DNA of 64,000 nt, taken from Cololabis saira (lineage: Eukaryota; Chordata; Actinopteri; Beloniformes; Belonidae). The DNA is taken from positions 12,165,942 to 12,229,941 of the forward strand of contig NC_084587.1 in the NCBI RefSeq assembly GCF_033807715.1. Reading direction: 5' to 3'. Position 1 is the first letter of the stretch. Each line of letters opens with the position of its first letter. A program made the translations under genes and the position numbers. Of this stretch, positions 14,291 through 29,746 are shown one piece after another. The notes beneath the pieces are model-generated. The model worked only from the letters and a program-made list of their open reading frames with translations. It had not been told where the DNA came from and did no database searches.

Positions 14291-14462
14291 TCTATCGCGA
14301 GTGATACGACCTAATAAAACGAGATGACGTTGTCTTCACTTTTTATTGACTGGTCCACCAGTAAAGGTAAAAGATAGATTAAACTTTTGTATCCATCGTA
14401 AGAAACATCTGTACAGGTTATATAACATGAGATAAACTAAAGTGTCATCTGTACGACATGTA

Positions 14463-14830
14463 CAGGACTGTCTCAGAAAATTAGAATATTGTGATAAAGT
14501 CCTTTATTTTCTGTAATGCAAAAATGTCATACATTCTGGATTCATTACAAATCAACTGAAATATTGCAAGCCTTTTATTATTTTAATATTGCTGATCATG
14601 GCTTACAACTTAAGAAAACTCAAATATCCTATCTAAAAAAATTTGAATATTCTGGGAATCTTAATCTAAAAACTGTAAGCCATAATCAGCAATATTAAAA
14701 CAATAAAAGGCTTGCAATATTTCAGTTGATTTGTAATGAATCCAGAATGTATGACATTTGTGTTTCTTTAATTGCATAACAGAAAATAAAGAACTTTATC
14801 ACAATATTCTAATTTTCTGAGACAGTCCTG
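14463..14830. mobile_element. Palindromic TA-flanked MITE (CAGGACTGTCTCAG), copy 1
   Basis: 368 bp, almost a perfect inverted repeat along its whole length, from CAGGACTGTCTCAGAAAATT to its complement. TA dinucleotides flank both ends, as for Tc1/mariner-type insertion. The RNA would fold into one long hairpin. Copies 2 and 3 are at 45884 and 52410. Confidence 0.9.
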
Positions 14831-15035
14831 TAGATGCTGTGAAGGTACAAACTATGAAATGTCCAGATTTCCAGGTCATGTGGTGTTGTAGTATCTCATG
14901 AGCTGAACTCAACTTTTCACATTCAAGAGTTTTATTTATTATAGGGAAAAGGACAAAGCACTCGTTTCCATGAATGCAGACGCTCATTCAGACCAGAAAC
15001 ATCCCACTTAGTTTCCCATAAATATGAGTCTGAAT

Positions 15036-16634
<1,599 letters not shown>

Positions 16635-16637
16635 TTA

Positions 16638-17497
16638 GGGCCCGATTTACTAAGATCCTAAATAAAGAGTACTAAATTGCGTGTGCACTGAAAAAGTTTG
16701 CGCGTGCTGTTGTTGTGTGTTTTGCGGGTGATCAACTAAGATTGCGTGCGCAATTGATAACAGGTGCAAACCTCAGTATTTAAATGAGGTGTTGCGTGTC
16801 TTAGGGTTTGCGGCGCAAACTTTGCGCCGTGGAGAGTCTGGATGGAAAGCAGGATATAGTCGCAAGCGCTAAATGAAATTTGACGAGTTGGAGTTAGAGA
16901 TATTAGTGGAAGAGGCAAATTGTTGTATTCAGCACCCCTGCCGTGAAAAGCACCCCCTCGTATATTCAATGATAAGTAGACCAAGAAAAAAAACAACAAC
17001 TGCAGAACAGGCGCACAATAAGAAACACTTTTTTCTCCATGAAAACACGTGATTTATTTATTATCACAAATAAAAAAATGAATGTGCAATGAATGTGGCA
17101 ACCTTTTGCTGAATAATACTCGATTTAACATTCAAATAAAATATTTCTCCTTTTGGAGATGGCATGTGGAGATTAGCACCTTCCTTTCGAACGTATTAAA
17201 TACAGACGCAATCACAATCCACGCAAAAACTTTCAGGCTTGGTAAATCTCATTGCACGTGGTAAATGGACCAATTTGCATCTTCCCCTCCCAGTATTTAG
17301 CAATTTCTGGCGGGTACGCCCCATATTGATTATTCATCAGGGCAAAAGTGCTAAATGAATTGCGTGTGCTATTGTGCTCATTTGAGAGACGCAGTCCTCT
17401 TTGCACGCTGTTAGTAGATCAGCTCGCACTTTGGTTTGCGGGTGCTGTCAAGTTTGCACAGGTTTTTACGCACGCAAACCTTTAGTAAATCGGGCCC
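16638..17497. mobile_element. PIF/Harbinger-type MITE (GGGCCCGATTTACTAAG), copy 1
   Basis: Ends GGGCCCGATTTACTAAG and CTTTAGTAAATCGGGCCC are flanked by the 3-bp duplication TTA. Three-base duplications are typical of PIF/Harbinger. The interior has repeated gcgtgtgc/gcgcaaac motifs and no transposase. Copy 2 is at 41174. Confidence 0.85.
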
Positions 17498-17577
17498 TTA
17501 GTCCGCTACGACAGCAGCCTCTGCGGAGAAGAGGAGTTATGTTGGTGTTTTTGTTTGTTATGTTTGTTTGTTTAGCC

Positions 17578-18043
17578 CAGGGTTTGGCAACCCAAAATGT
17601 CGAAAGAGCCAAACTGGACCAAAAACACAAAAAACAAATAGGTCTGGAGCCGCAAAAAATGAAAAGTCTTGTGCCTTAGAATGAAGGCAAGCGGGGGAAG
17701 AGTTTTTTTTCATTATGCACTTCGAGAAAAAAGTCGAAATTTCGAGAAAAAAGTCAAAATTTCGTGAAAAAAGTCGAAATGAAAACAGTCAAAATGTCGA
17801 GAAAAAAGTCAAAATTTCGGGAAAAAAGTTGAAATGTCGAGAAAAAAGTCTAAATGTCGAGATTAAAAAGGAATGGAAAAAGGAAGAAAAAAGAAAAAAA
17901 AGCAAAAGAAGAAAAAAAGAGAAAGGAAAAAAGAAGAAAAAAATTAAATAAAAGGTCAAACATTTTTGAAAAAGCTCCAGGAGCCACTAGGGCGGCGCTA
18001 AAGAACTGCATGCGGCTCTAGAGCTGCGGGTTGCCGATCCCCG
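17578..18043. mobile_element. hAT-type element (CAGGGTTTGGCAACCC) with a purine-rich core
   Basis: The exact 8-bp duplication GTTTAGCC occurs at 17570-17577 and 18044-18051. Ends CAGGGTTTGGCAACCC and GGGTTGCCGATCCCCG. The core (17700-17945) is the gagaaaaaagtcgaaat repeat followed by an AAAAGAAGG-rich block, which suggests that the array expanded within the element. Confidence 0.9.
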
Positions 18044-18321
18044 GTTTAGCCTGATCAGCTTCTCCAATTCTTTCGCTTCCCCCTTCGGTACAAAGAATTA
18101 GTCCGATTTTCAGTACGAACTATAGAAACTTCATTCAAACACGATTGGTTAAGAATAAAAAAAACAAACGAAGCAGCTGATGTAAGCAAAACAAAAACCA
18201 TAATAACGTCAACAAAAGACAAAAATTACGTCGGCCCGGCCTTTCTGGCGCAGGGACTGAGAGAGAAACGACAAATTTGTCCAGGAGCAAAGTGTGCAAC
18301 ACTGTTGACAATGTAAGGTGA

Positions 18322-18780
18322 CTGTAAGGCAAGGCAAGTTTATCTGTACAGCACAATTCAACAACAAGGAGATTCAAAATGCTTTACAGACATTAAAACA
18401 TAAATAAGAAGCATGATTTAAAATGTTTATAAAAAAGAAAGAAATAAGAGCAATAGATTTTTACAAAGACATTAAAAAATAAATTAAAAAGCATGATTTT
18501 TTCAAATTTAAACAAAAAGAATAGATACAAATCAGTCAAATCAGTTAAAATATGATCACATTTCTAAACAAGTTTAAAAGTATCAGTTCAGGTTTGGAGC
18601 TTTACTCAAATGCAGCTGAGAACAGGTGAGTCTTCAACCTGGACTTAGATAAACTGAGTGTTTCATCTGATCCGAGGCTTCTGGGAGTTTGTTCCAGACA
18701 TGTGGAGAATAGAAACTGAACTAACTTTCTCCATGTCTGGTTCTGACTGGGGACTGATAAAAAGTCTGATCCAGATTTTT
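18322..18780. repeat. Teleost-type interspersed repeat, family not assigned
   Basis: It starts ggcaaggcaagtttatctgt and includes caaaatgctttacaga and gagtcttcaacctgg, which resemble dispersed fish retroposon tails; compare 51545-52330. It leads directly into the CATC satellite. Confidence 0.5.
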
Positions 18781-20345
18781 ATCCATCATCCATCCATCCA
18801 TCCATCTATCAATCCATCAATGCATTCATCCATTCATCCTTCCATTAATCCATCAATTCATCCATCCATCCATCAATGCATCCATCCATCCATCAATGCA
18901 TTCATCCATTCATCCATCCATTAATCCATCAATTCATCCATTAATCCATCAATTCATCCATTAATCCATCAATTCATCCATTCATCCATCAATGCATCCA
19001 TTCATCCATCAATGCATCCATCCATCCATCCATCAATGCATCCATCAATCCATCCATCCATCAATTCATCCATTAATCCATCAATTCATCCATTAATCCA
19101 TCAATGCATCCATCAATCCATCCATCCATCAATCAGTGCATCCATCCATCCATCAATGCATCCATCCATCAATGCATCCATCAATCCATCCATCCATCAA
19201 TCAGTGCATCCATCCATCCATCCATCAATGCATCCATCCATCAATGCATCCATCAATCCATCCATCCATCCATCAGTGCATCCATCCATCAATCCATCCA
19301 TCCATCCATCCATCCATCCATCCATCAGTGCATCCATCCATCCATCCATCCATCAATCCATCAATCAATGCATCCATCCATCCATCCATCCATCCATCAG
19401 TGCATCCATCCATCCATCCATCATCCATCCATCCATCCATCCATTCATCCATCATCATCATCCATCCATCCATCCATCCATCAGTGCATCCATCCATCCA
19501 TCCATCCATCCATCCATCCATCCATCCATCCATCCATCCATCCATCCATCCATCCATCCATCATCCATCCATCAATGCATCCATCAATCCATTCATCTAT
19601 CCATCCATCCATCCATCTATCAATCCAACAATTCATCCATCCATCCATCTATCAATCCATCAATACATCCATCAAAACATCCATCCATCATCCATTCATC
19701 CATCCATTCATCCATCAATTCATCCATCCATCATCCATCCATCCATCATCCATCAATCAATGCATCCATCCATCATCCATCCATCCATCCATCCATCCAT
19801 CAATCAATGCATCAATGCATTCATCCATCATCCATCCATCATCCATCCATCCATCATCCATCCATCCATCAATCAATGCATCCATCCATCATCCATCATC
19901 CATCCATCCATCCATCCATCAATCAATGCATCCATCCATCCATCCATCCATCCATCAATCAATGCATCCATCCATCATCCATCATCCATCCATCCATCCA
20001 TCCATCAATCAATCAATGCATCCATCCATCATCCATCATCCATCATCCATCCATCCATCCATCCATCAATCAATGCATCCATCCATCATCCATCATCCAT
20101 CCATCCATCCATCCATCAATCAATCAATGCATCCATCCATCATCCATCATCCATCCATCCATCCATCCATCAATCAATGCATCCATCCATCATCCATCAT
20201 CCATCCATCCATCCATCCATCAATCAATCAATGCATCCATCCATCCACCCATCCATCCATCCATCCATCCATCCATCAATCAATGCATCCATCCATCATC
20301 CATCATCCATCCATCCATCAATCAATGCATCCATCCATCCCTCCA
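18781..20345. repeat. CATC/CATCAATG satellite, about 1.56 kb
   Basis: Tetranucleotide CATC with recurring variants (tcaatgcatccatcaatcc, tcagtgcatcc, tcatcatcc). Because the array lacks stop codons, open frames of over 400 codons occur in all three forward frames. They encode only His-Pro-Ser-Ile repeats and are not genes. In the right half (19920-20330) a higher-order unit of about 60 bp is visible. Confidence 0.95.
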
Positions 20346-21324
20346 CTCATCTTCTGGCTCGTGGGGGCAGCAGCCTCTCGTTAGCTCCCTCGTCCTCGTC
20401 CTCGTCCTCGTCCTCCGGTATATCGAGTTGTTCCTGGAGCCTCCAGGAGCTGTGATGTCTCCAGTGTGTCCTCGGTCTGTCTCTAGAGCTACTTTGACTT
20501 GTTCATACCTGAAACACCTCCAGAGATGACCAGATAACCATGACATTAATATGTGTCTAATCTCAAGGTAAACTCCTGCAGAAAACTTATTTCCTATCAC
20601 AACAGTGAAAGATTTTTCTTTTTTGGCTTCATTAGTCAAAACCTGGCAACCCAAAGTGTCATTTTCATTTCTGCATCCATCTTGGCTGTTTCTAACAGCG
20701 GCTCTCGTGGCTTCCCGATGAGTCATCGCATAACCCCCGCCCCCCCAGTGCCATTGCAATTGGTTCATTACATTCTGAAATGGTGGTTAATGGTGGTTAA
20801 TGGGAGGGAGAATATGCTTTTTTTACCCGAGGACAGCTGGGATACGCTCCAGCAGACCCCTGTGACCCCAAATAGAAAGAAGAGGGTGTAGATAACAGAT
20901 GTTTGGATGGATGGGTGGGAGCATCAGAGCCGTTTAAAGAAGATAATGTTCACTAAGTGAACAGGTATGGATGACCAGGCTAAATAAATAGAAATAAAAA
21001 GGTTGTTTTCTCTGTGCTCCCCGTTTTTCTTCACGAGTTTATGGTTTGTGTGGTTAATCACTGCATTATAAGTGTGTGTTACGCTGCAGCTCCAGCTGTA
21101 GTGTAATTGTAGCCTGTTGTGCTCACATCTGCCCCCTCACGCCGCTCCCTCTCTCCTCATCCCCGGTATGTCAGAGCTGCCGTAGGTAGTAGTTGCTTCC
21201 TGACACCTTGTCATATAAACATGGAGGAAGGTGGAACACAGCTAGTCCATAAAAGTGGGTTGTCAACGCAACGTAACTCTGGCAGACGCGGATTACACGA
21301 CACATCCTGTGATTACTGACAGAT
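20346..21324. other. Intron with an L2-like tail at 20830-20925
   Basis: The phrase gacagctgggatacgctcca, followed by gacccctgtgacccc and a ggatgg tail, resembles the 3' end of fish L2-type retroposons. Its last 60 bp recur at 23193-23253. The rest is unassigned. Confidence 0.45.
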
Positions 21325-22272
21325 TTAACCCTCGTGCTGTATTTTGGTCAAGGGAGGGTGAAGGAAGGAAGGAAGGAAGGAAGGAAGGAAGGAAGGAAGG
21401 AAGGAAGGAAGGAAGGAAGGAAGGAAGGAAGGAAGGAAGGAAGGAAGGAAGGAAGGAAGGAAGGAAGGAAGGAAGGAAGGAAGGAAGGGAGAAAAGATGG
21501 AAGGAAGGAAGGAAGGAAGGAAGGAAGGAAGGAAGGAAGGAAGGAAGGAAGGAAGGAAGGAAGGAAGGAAGGAAGAAAAGATGGAAGGAAGGAAGGAAGG
21601 AAGGAAGGAAGGAAGGAAGGAAGGAAGGAAGGGAGAAAAGAAGGAAGGAAGGAAGGAATGAAGGAATGAAGGGAGAAAAGATGGAAGGAAGGAAGGAAGG
21701 AAGGAAGGAAGGAAGGAAGGAAGGAAGGGAGAAAAGAAGGAAGGAAGGGAGAAAAGAAGGAAGGAAGAAGGAAGGAAGGAAGGAAGGGAGAAAAGAAGGA
21801 AGGAAGGAAGGAAGGAAGGAAGGAAGGAAGGAAGGAAGGAAGGAAGGAAGGAAGGAAGGAAGGAAGGAAGGGAGAAAAGAAGGAAGGAAGGAAGGAAGGA
21901 AGGAAGGAAGGAAGGAAGGAAGGAAGGAAGGAAGAAATGAGGAAGGAAGGAAGGAAGGAAGGAAGGAAGGAAGGAAGGAAGGAAGGAAGGAAGGAAGGAA
22001 GTAATGAAGGGAGTAATGAAGGGAGAAAAGATGGAAGGAGGCAGAAAGGAAGGAGAGAAGGAAAGAAGGAAGGGAAGAAGGAAGGAATGGATAAAATAAG
22101 GAAAGAAGGAAGGAAAAGCAAAGAAGGTAATAAAGGAACGAATGACAAAAGGGAGGTAGGAAGAAAAAGGAGTAAAGAAGGAAAATGGGAAAGGAAGAAG
22201 GAAGGAGAGAGCAGGAGGAAAGAAGGATGGAAGAATTGGGTCATTTTGACCCAAAGACAGCACAAGGGTTAA
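21325..22272 (+). mobile_element. TTAA-flanked (piggyBac-like) element with GGAA array, copy 1
   Basis: TTAA at both borders, inverted ends CCCTCGTGCTGTATTTTGG and CCAAAGACAGCACAAGGG. TTAA duplication plus CCC termini fit piggyBac-type non-autonomous elements. Nearly all of the interior (21355-22010) is AAGG punctuated by gggagaaaagaagg, followed by a core gagcaggaggaaagaagga shared with the other copies. Confidence 0.8.
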
Positions 22273-22314
22273 ATGATAGGAATAAATCTGCCATCCATCA
22301 GACGTCTCCTTTAA

Positions 22315-23548
<1,234 letters not shown>

Positions 23549-23815
23549 CACAGAATACATTTTAAGACAGGTCAAGGTTGTCTTAAAGTTAAGAAAAAAG
23601 TCAAGAACAAATTTGAGAACTTTTATTTCAAGAATACCATTTAAGGGCTTCCGGTTGGTGAGCAGATGGAGTAGACGTGTTTCGTGAGTGCTCCCGTAAA
23701 TGCCAAACTTTTTAAACCACCAAGCCCTCAAACTTTCAAACTTTTTCCTTTAAAAGGGATTCCCTGTTGCTGTTTTTCTTTTTTTTTGTCTCGAACGAGC
23801 CCACTTACCTCCGAG

Positions 23816-24622
23816 ATGGCTTCGAAGAGCGGCAAGTCGGGAAAAAAGGACGAGGCTGGCGCTGTCTTAACCCTGGCGGCCATTACCACGTTGCTGGAGG
23901 AACACCGCGCTGCCCTGGCCGCCGAGTTCAAAAATACTTTCAGTCAGCTCGACTCCAAACTCGACCAAACGCGGCTCGCGGTCGAGGACCATGGCCAACG
24001 TGTTTCGTCCCTTGAACTCGCCACAGAAGACCTCAGCCAGCGAGTTACGGACCTTGAAGGCATCTGCTCGACTCTACGGGATGATAATGCTCGGCTGAAG
24101 GCTAAGGTGGTGGATTTGGAAAGCCGAAGCAGAAGGCAGAACATCCGTATCCTGGGCTTACCGGAGTCGACCGAGAGCGGTTCTCCGGCGGCTTTCTTCT
24201 CCAAGCTGCTGTGTGAGGTGTTCGGGAACGATACGCTGCCGTCACCGCCAGAGATAGACAGAGCGCACCGCTCGCTCGCCGCCAAGCCGGCCCCGGGACA
24301 GAGACCGCGTCCGGTCATCATCCGCCTTCACCGGTACCAGACGAAAGATCTCCTCATCAGGGAGGCGCGCCGTAGAGGAAAGGTGGAATATCGCGGCCAC
24401 CCCATCCGGATAGTGGAGGATTACAGCCCCGAAGTTGCCAGCCAACGAGCGGAATACAGCGGAGTCATGTCGGAGCTCTACCAGCTGGGTCTGAGGCCGG
24501 CTCTGCTCTTCCCCGCCCGGCTCCGGCTCACGTTGTCCGGGGGGGCCAGGAAGTGGATCGGCTCCGTGGATGAGGCGCGCAAATTCATCACGAGTCGCAG
24601 CAAAACTTCAAACCCGCCGTAA
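23816..24622 (+). CDS. LINE ORF1 protein (L1-type RNA-binding)
   Basis: 268 codons from the ATG at 23816. An upstream in-frame start at 23684 falls in the 5' UTR and is less likely. Residues about 20-110 form a heptad-rich coiled coil (LEEHRAALAAEFKNTFSQLD and then VSSLELATEDLSQRVTDLE). An RRM-like domain follows (SRRQNIRILGLPE ... PRPVIIRLHRYQTKDLLIREAR), then a basic C-terminal domain (HPIRIVEDYSPEVASQRAEY). This order matches L1 ORF1p, a trimeric single-strand nucleic acid chaperone that packages LINE RNA. The frame is intact. Confidence 0.9.
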   Translation: MASKSGKSGKKDEAGAVLTLAAITTLLEEHRAALAAEFKNTFSQLDSKLDQTRLAVEDHGQRVSSLELATEDLSQRVTDLEGICSTLRDDNARLKAKVVDLESRSRRQNIRILGLPESTESGSPAAFFSKLLCEVFGNDTLPSPPEIDRAHRSLAAKPAPGQRPRPVIIRLHRYQTKDLLIREARRRGKVEYRGHPIRIVEDYSPEVASQRAEYSGVMSELYQLGLRPALLFPARLRLTLSGGARKWIGSVDEARKFITSRSKTSNPP

Positions 24623-25396
24623 CGGGACCGTTGGAGGCTGTCACGGCTCCGCCTGCAGCCCGGTGCGGCTCACTGACGCTCACGGACGCTCACGGACTGA
24701 CTTTTTTTTTCTCTCTCTTTTTTTTTTTTTTTTTTTTTACGTGAGCCACATTATTCCTGAGGGGAGGGTGAGTAACCCCGCGACAACCAGTATTTTCTCT
24801 GTTGTTAGTTTGACTGCCCTTTTGCAAATATTATTAATTTGCAGTTCTTTTTGGCTATTTGAGGGAAGGGGGAAAATAAGTGGTGAAGAGGGAGAGAAGA
24901 AAAAAAAAAAAAAAAAGAAAAAGCTTTTCCGATTTACCTATAAGTTTTGTAATAATTGTAAGCTGTTAACCTTACTTTTACACTGCTTAAGTCGGACGTT
25001 TTATATTTTATATTTTTGTACAAATATTTCTGGGCTCATATCGGGACTTCCAGGTCAAGATTTGAGAGGGTATTCCTTTTTTTTATTTATATCTACACGT
25101 TTTAAGGTGCTAATATGTATACACCCATGATACGGGAGCAAAAGCTATTAGTGTGTAGGATTGGAAGATGCGTTATTGCACTTTGTTTGTTTTGAAGAGC
25201 TTGCTGCTTTTTTTTAATTTTTCTATAGCAGCTGTCTTAGTTGGGGGGGGTGGGTCGGGGGGATATGTCACTGCCAGAAACTTTGCATTAACTCTTTTCA
25301 ACTCATTACTCAATGTGGGTCACATTCAACCTCCTTTCCGTTCTCTTTTTTTTTGCCTAGGTCATTGTGCACACCTAATTTTTCTTCTTAGATATT

Positions 25397-28300
25397 ATGA
25401 GTAGATACTTGAAGTTGGTGAGCTGGAATGTTAAGGGTCTGAATCACCCTGTTAAAAGGAAGAGGATCTTCTCACATCTAAAACACCTTAAAACAGAAAT
25501 AGCCTTTCTACAAGAAACTCATATTCGTAGTTCTGATAATAGCCGCCTGTTCCCGAGGTGGTCAGGGCAGAGATTTCACTCCTCCTTTCAAGCTAAGGCC
25601 CGAGGAGTTTCAGTTCTGATCAGTCAGGATGTTTCATTTGAGCAGCACAATGTGATTTCTGACAAGTTTGGTCGCTACGTGATCGTTTCTGGGAAATTAT
25701 TCAATACATTGGTCGTACTTGTGAACGTTTATGCCCCTAATTCAGATGATGCAGTCTTTTTTGAACGACTGTTTTCACTGCTCCCTGACCTTAATACATA
25801 TTCTCTCATACTGGGTGGTGATTTTAATTGCTGGCTCGACCCAGTCCTAGACCGATCCTCTACCAACCCCGGCACAGCAAGTAAGTCAGCCCGTCTTATT
25901 CAGGCGTTCCTTTCTGACTACGGTGTTTGTGATGTGTGGCGTTCTTTACATCCATGTGACAGAGAATACTCCTTTTTCTCACAAGTGCACCACACATACT
26001 CGAGGATTGATTATTTTTTTATTGATAATCAACTGATTCCCCTGGTTCATTCCTGTGCTTATCAGAGCATTGTCATTTCCGACCACGCTCCTGTGGTTCT
26101 AACCATGTCCCTTCCTGACCTACCTCAGAGAGACAGACAGTGGCGATTCAATTCAACTCTGCTGTCGGACACAAATTTTGTTAAATCTATGGAAACGGAA
26201 ATAGCCTTTTTCCTATCCACGAATATGACTCCAGGAATGTCTAGTCTAACTGTCTGGGACTCCCTCAAGGCTTATCTCCGGGGACAGATTATATCCTACA
26301 CTGCTAGGGTGAGGCAAAAATCTTATAGGGAGCGATCAGACCTTGCCCGCCAAATCAAAGAGGTCGATGAAGAATATTCTCGGACTAAATCCCCAGATCT
26401 TTACAATAAGCGGCTAGAACTTAAAACTAAATTTGACCTGCTTACCACTCACCCAATTGAACAGTCACTTCTGAAAAGTAAAACCAGGTTTTATGTTTAT
26501 GGAGACAAATCTGACAAATTATTAGCCAACCAACTTAAAGGCTCTAAGGCTAAACAAAATATTTCTAAGATTCGATTACCAAATGGCCATGTAACTACAG
26601 ACCACTTACTCATAAATGAAGCATTCAGGGACTTTTATACCCAGCTATACACCTCGGAATCTCAGACTGATCGAGATGAGATTGCGGACTTTTTAAATAG
26701 TCTTAGTATTCCCAGTCTTTCACCAGATCTAAGGAAGACATTAGAAGAACCGATATCCCTGATGGAAATAACTCGAGCCATCTCTTCACTGCAGTCGGGT
26801 AAATGTCCTGGCCCTGATGGCTTCCCGGCGGAATTTCTAAAGAAATTTTCTACTCTGCTTTCCCCACTGCTATCTACAGTTCTTTCAGAATCCTTCAGCC
26901 ACGGTTCCCTCCCTCCTTCTTTTTCGGAGGCCTGCATCACCCTCATAGCTAAAAAAGGGAAGGATCCTACTGAATGCGCCTCCTACAGGCCCATCTCCCT
27001 CTTAAACACAGATGCTAAAATCCTAGCTAAAGTCCTAGCCCATAGGCTGGAGAATGCCCTCCCCACAATTATATCTGAAGACCAAACTGGCTTCATTAAA
27101 GGTAGGCAGTCTTACTTCAACACAAGGCGACTGTTCAATATTATCTACTCTGCCTCTGAGGCTATCCCTGAATGCGTTGTCTCTCTGGATGCGTAGAAGG
27201 CATTTGATCGCGTCCAATGGGATTATCTCTTTGCTGTGCTGGACAGGTTTGGTTTTGGTCCGAACTTTGCTCTGTGGATTAAACTTCTCTATTTACACCC
27301 AACAGCCTCAATTCGTACTAACTCTCAACGGTCAAAACCATTTAATCTGCATCGTGGAACCCGTCAGGGGTGCCCCCTTAGTCCCATGCTTTTTGACATG
27401 GCTATCGAACCGCTTGCCACAGCGCTCCGATCTTGTGAGGATGTGTCCGGTATCTGGAGAGGTGGCAGGGAACATAAGGTCTCGCTTTATGCCGATGACC
27501 TCTTGCTTTTCATCTCTCACCCTCTGGCCTCATTACCCCCTGCGCTGTCACTTCTCAGTCAGTTTGGGAAACTCTCAGGCTATAAACTGAATCTCAGCAA
27601 AAGTGAGCTTTTCCCTACCAATCTCGAATCGCATGCTTTAGACCTTTCCAATTTTCCCTTTAAAATCGCAAATGACAAATTCTCCTATTTAGGCATATCT
27701 GTGACAAGGAAACACAAAGACCTGCTCCAAGAGAATCTTATCTCATTGTTAAATGAGACCAAACAAACCCTTACACAATGGTCACCCCTGTCAATGTCTC
27801 TTGTGGGTCGCATCAATTCAGTTAAAATGACCATTTTACCTAAATTTTTGTACCTTTTCCAGACCTTACCACTCTTTATTCCTGGTTCTTTTTTTCAGTC
27901 CCTTGACTCAGTTATATCTACATACCTATGGCGGGGTAAACGGCCACGTTTGAACAAAACTCACCTTCAAAAAATTAAGTCTGCAGGTGGTCTGGCCCTC
28001 CCAAACTTTCGTTATTATTATTGGGCTGCTAACCTGCGCTGCCTTGCATTCTGGTCCTTCTACTGCGACGGCGCTGACCGCCCTGACTGGGTGGCGATGG
28101 AGTTACATCCAACTGATGACCTGTCAATTCCTGCCCTACTCGGCTCCTCACTTCCACTTCCTTCACTTAAATCAATCAAAAACCCAGTGGTTAAACATTC
28201 TCTTAGAATTTGGGCCCAATTTAGGAAGTTTTTTGGTTTTCACAGCTTCTCTCTTCTTAGCCCCATTGCATCAAATCACTCTTTCAAACCATCCCTTGAG

Positions 28301-29170
28301 GACCCCACCTTCCAGGAATGGCACAGGAGGGGTATGATTCGTTTTAGAGATATGTTCATAGACGGCACCGTGGCATCTTTTGAGCAGTTAAGTAGTAAAT
28401 TCAGCCTTCCAAAATCACATTTCTTTAGGTATCTTCAGGCTAGACATTTTGTTCTTTCCCAGACACCCAGCCCTGGTGCATCGATAGGCTTGACCAGAGT
28501 TGACAAAGTTCTTGCCACAGACCCATTCAAAAAGGGGCTCATTTCGTCTTTCTATGGCATGTTGCTGGATCTTAAGAGTGCCCCTACAGATAAACTCAAA
28601 GCAGCATGGGAGCAGGACTTAGGGCTTCCCTTATCAGAGGATACCTGGGAGTCCATACTCAAACTGGTTAATACAACCTCCCTGTGCGCACGTCACTGCT
28701 TAATTCAGTTTAAAGTGGTACACAGGGCTCATATTTCCAAAGCAAAGTTATCCTCCATGTACCCAGATATTAGTCCATACTGTGTAAGATGTAAAGTAGC
28801 AGAAGCCTCTCTCATCCACATGTACTGGTCCTGCCCATGTCTAAACAAGTACTGGATGGAAGTATTTCATACTCTCTCTCTGGTGCTTAAAATCAGATTA
28901 GAACCAAACCCACTGACTGCCCTGTTTGGGGTCATGGAGGGAGGAAGGAAGTTAACCACTGCACAGGGGCACACTTTGTCTTTTGCCTCCCTTTTGGCTC
29001 GTCGGGCAATTCTGTTCAGGTGGAAGGATCCCTTCCCTCCTACTCGTGCACAATGGCTGGAAGACATCATGTCCTGCTTAAAGCTGGAGAAAATTAGATA
29101 CTCGCTTCAGCAATCAAATAAGTTCCAGAAAGTGTGGGGACCTTTTCTAGAAGCATTCCAGACCCTGTGA
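25397..29170 (+). pseudogene. LINE ORF2 endonuclease/reverse transcriptase, one nonsense codon
   Basis: One frame of 1257 codons broken only by TAG at codon 600 (27194-27196). The N-terminal APE-type endonuclease shows SWNVKG, FLQETH, GGDFN and SDHAPV. The reverse transcriptase shows YRPISLLN, motif A reading DA-stop-KAFDR where relatives have Glu, RGTRQGCPLSPMLF and the catalytic YADD (27488-27499). The C-terminal part carries a C-x2-C-x8-H-x4-C cluster (YCVRC ... HMYWSC). The enzyme would nick target DNA and copy LINE RNA into it. The stop lies next to the catalytic Asp codons, so without readthrough only the endonuclease and fingers would be made. The inter-ORF gap (24623-25396) is T-rich. 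Confidence 0.93.
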
Positions 29171-29746
29171 ACTATACTTCATATTTCCTTTGTATTCCTA
29201 GTGCAGGCTTTTGATGATAGAGTGACCTCATATTGTGATTAGTAATCTGGCAGTGACAGGGGAGGGATTAGTTTGGTCTGTAGTTTGTTTTTGTTACTAT
29301 TTTATATTTTTTCATACTGTTTAATTGTTTTTTATATTCTGTACACTGGTGTATGCTATGATTAACATGCCCATGCCTAATCAAAATGTTTGTAATTGAC
29401 ATGCAGCATTTCACCTTTTTTTACTTTGTGAAAATTTTAATAAAAAGATCTTGAATTAAAAAAAAAGAATACCATTTATTCTTAAGTTTTTTCTTAAGAA
29501 GAAACTTAAGAAGAAAGTTAAGAAAAAACTTAAGAACTTTTTTGGAGAATATGACTTCTTCTCTTTTTTCTTCTTAAGAAAAAAATGACACTTAAGAAGA
29601 TTTTTTTTTCTTAAGAATGTTTTGTGAATCCTCCCCAGATGTGATTGGTGGCCGTGGGATTGATCGGCAGTGCTTTCCTCCTACTGAATCAGATCACATA
29701 TGTAACTTTTCCCGTCTAACAAGTTATTCTCCGTCTTTCTTTGCAG

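Larger units (their letters stand above)
23644..29464 (+). mobile_element. Near full-length L1/Tx1-like LINE
   Basis: A 5.8-kb insertion is flanked by the exact 14-bp duplication aagaataccattta (23630-23643 and 29465-29478). It begins agggcttccggttggtgagc, carries ORF1 and ORF2, and ends after an AATAAA-like signal with a short A-rich tail. The perfect duplication and nearly open frames show recent insertion. It lies in sense orientation in the intron between the M3 and S2 exons. Confidence 0.93.
23549..29635. mobile_element. Old inverted-repeat element split by the LINE
   Basis: The left part (23549-23643) and right part (29479-29635) both consist of cttaagaaaa-type sequence. The outer ends ttcacagaatacattttaag and cttaagaatgttttgtgaa are inverted copies. 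The LINE was inserted into this palindrome-like element; without it, the element is about 250 bp. Confidence 0.55.

Noticed and set aside
19012..20529. Open frames of 426-505 codons with His-Pro-Ser-Ile repeats
   Set aside because: They are translations of the CATC satellite, are open in several frames at once and have no start context or homology.
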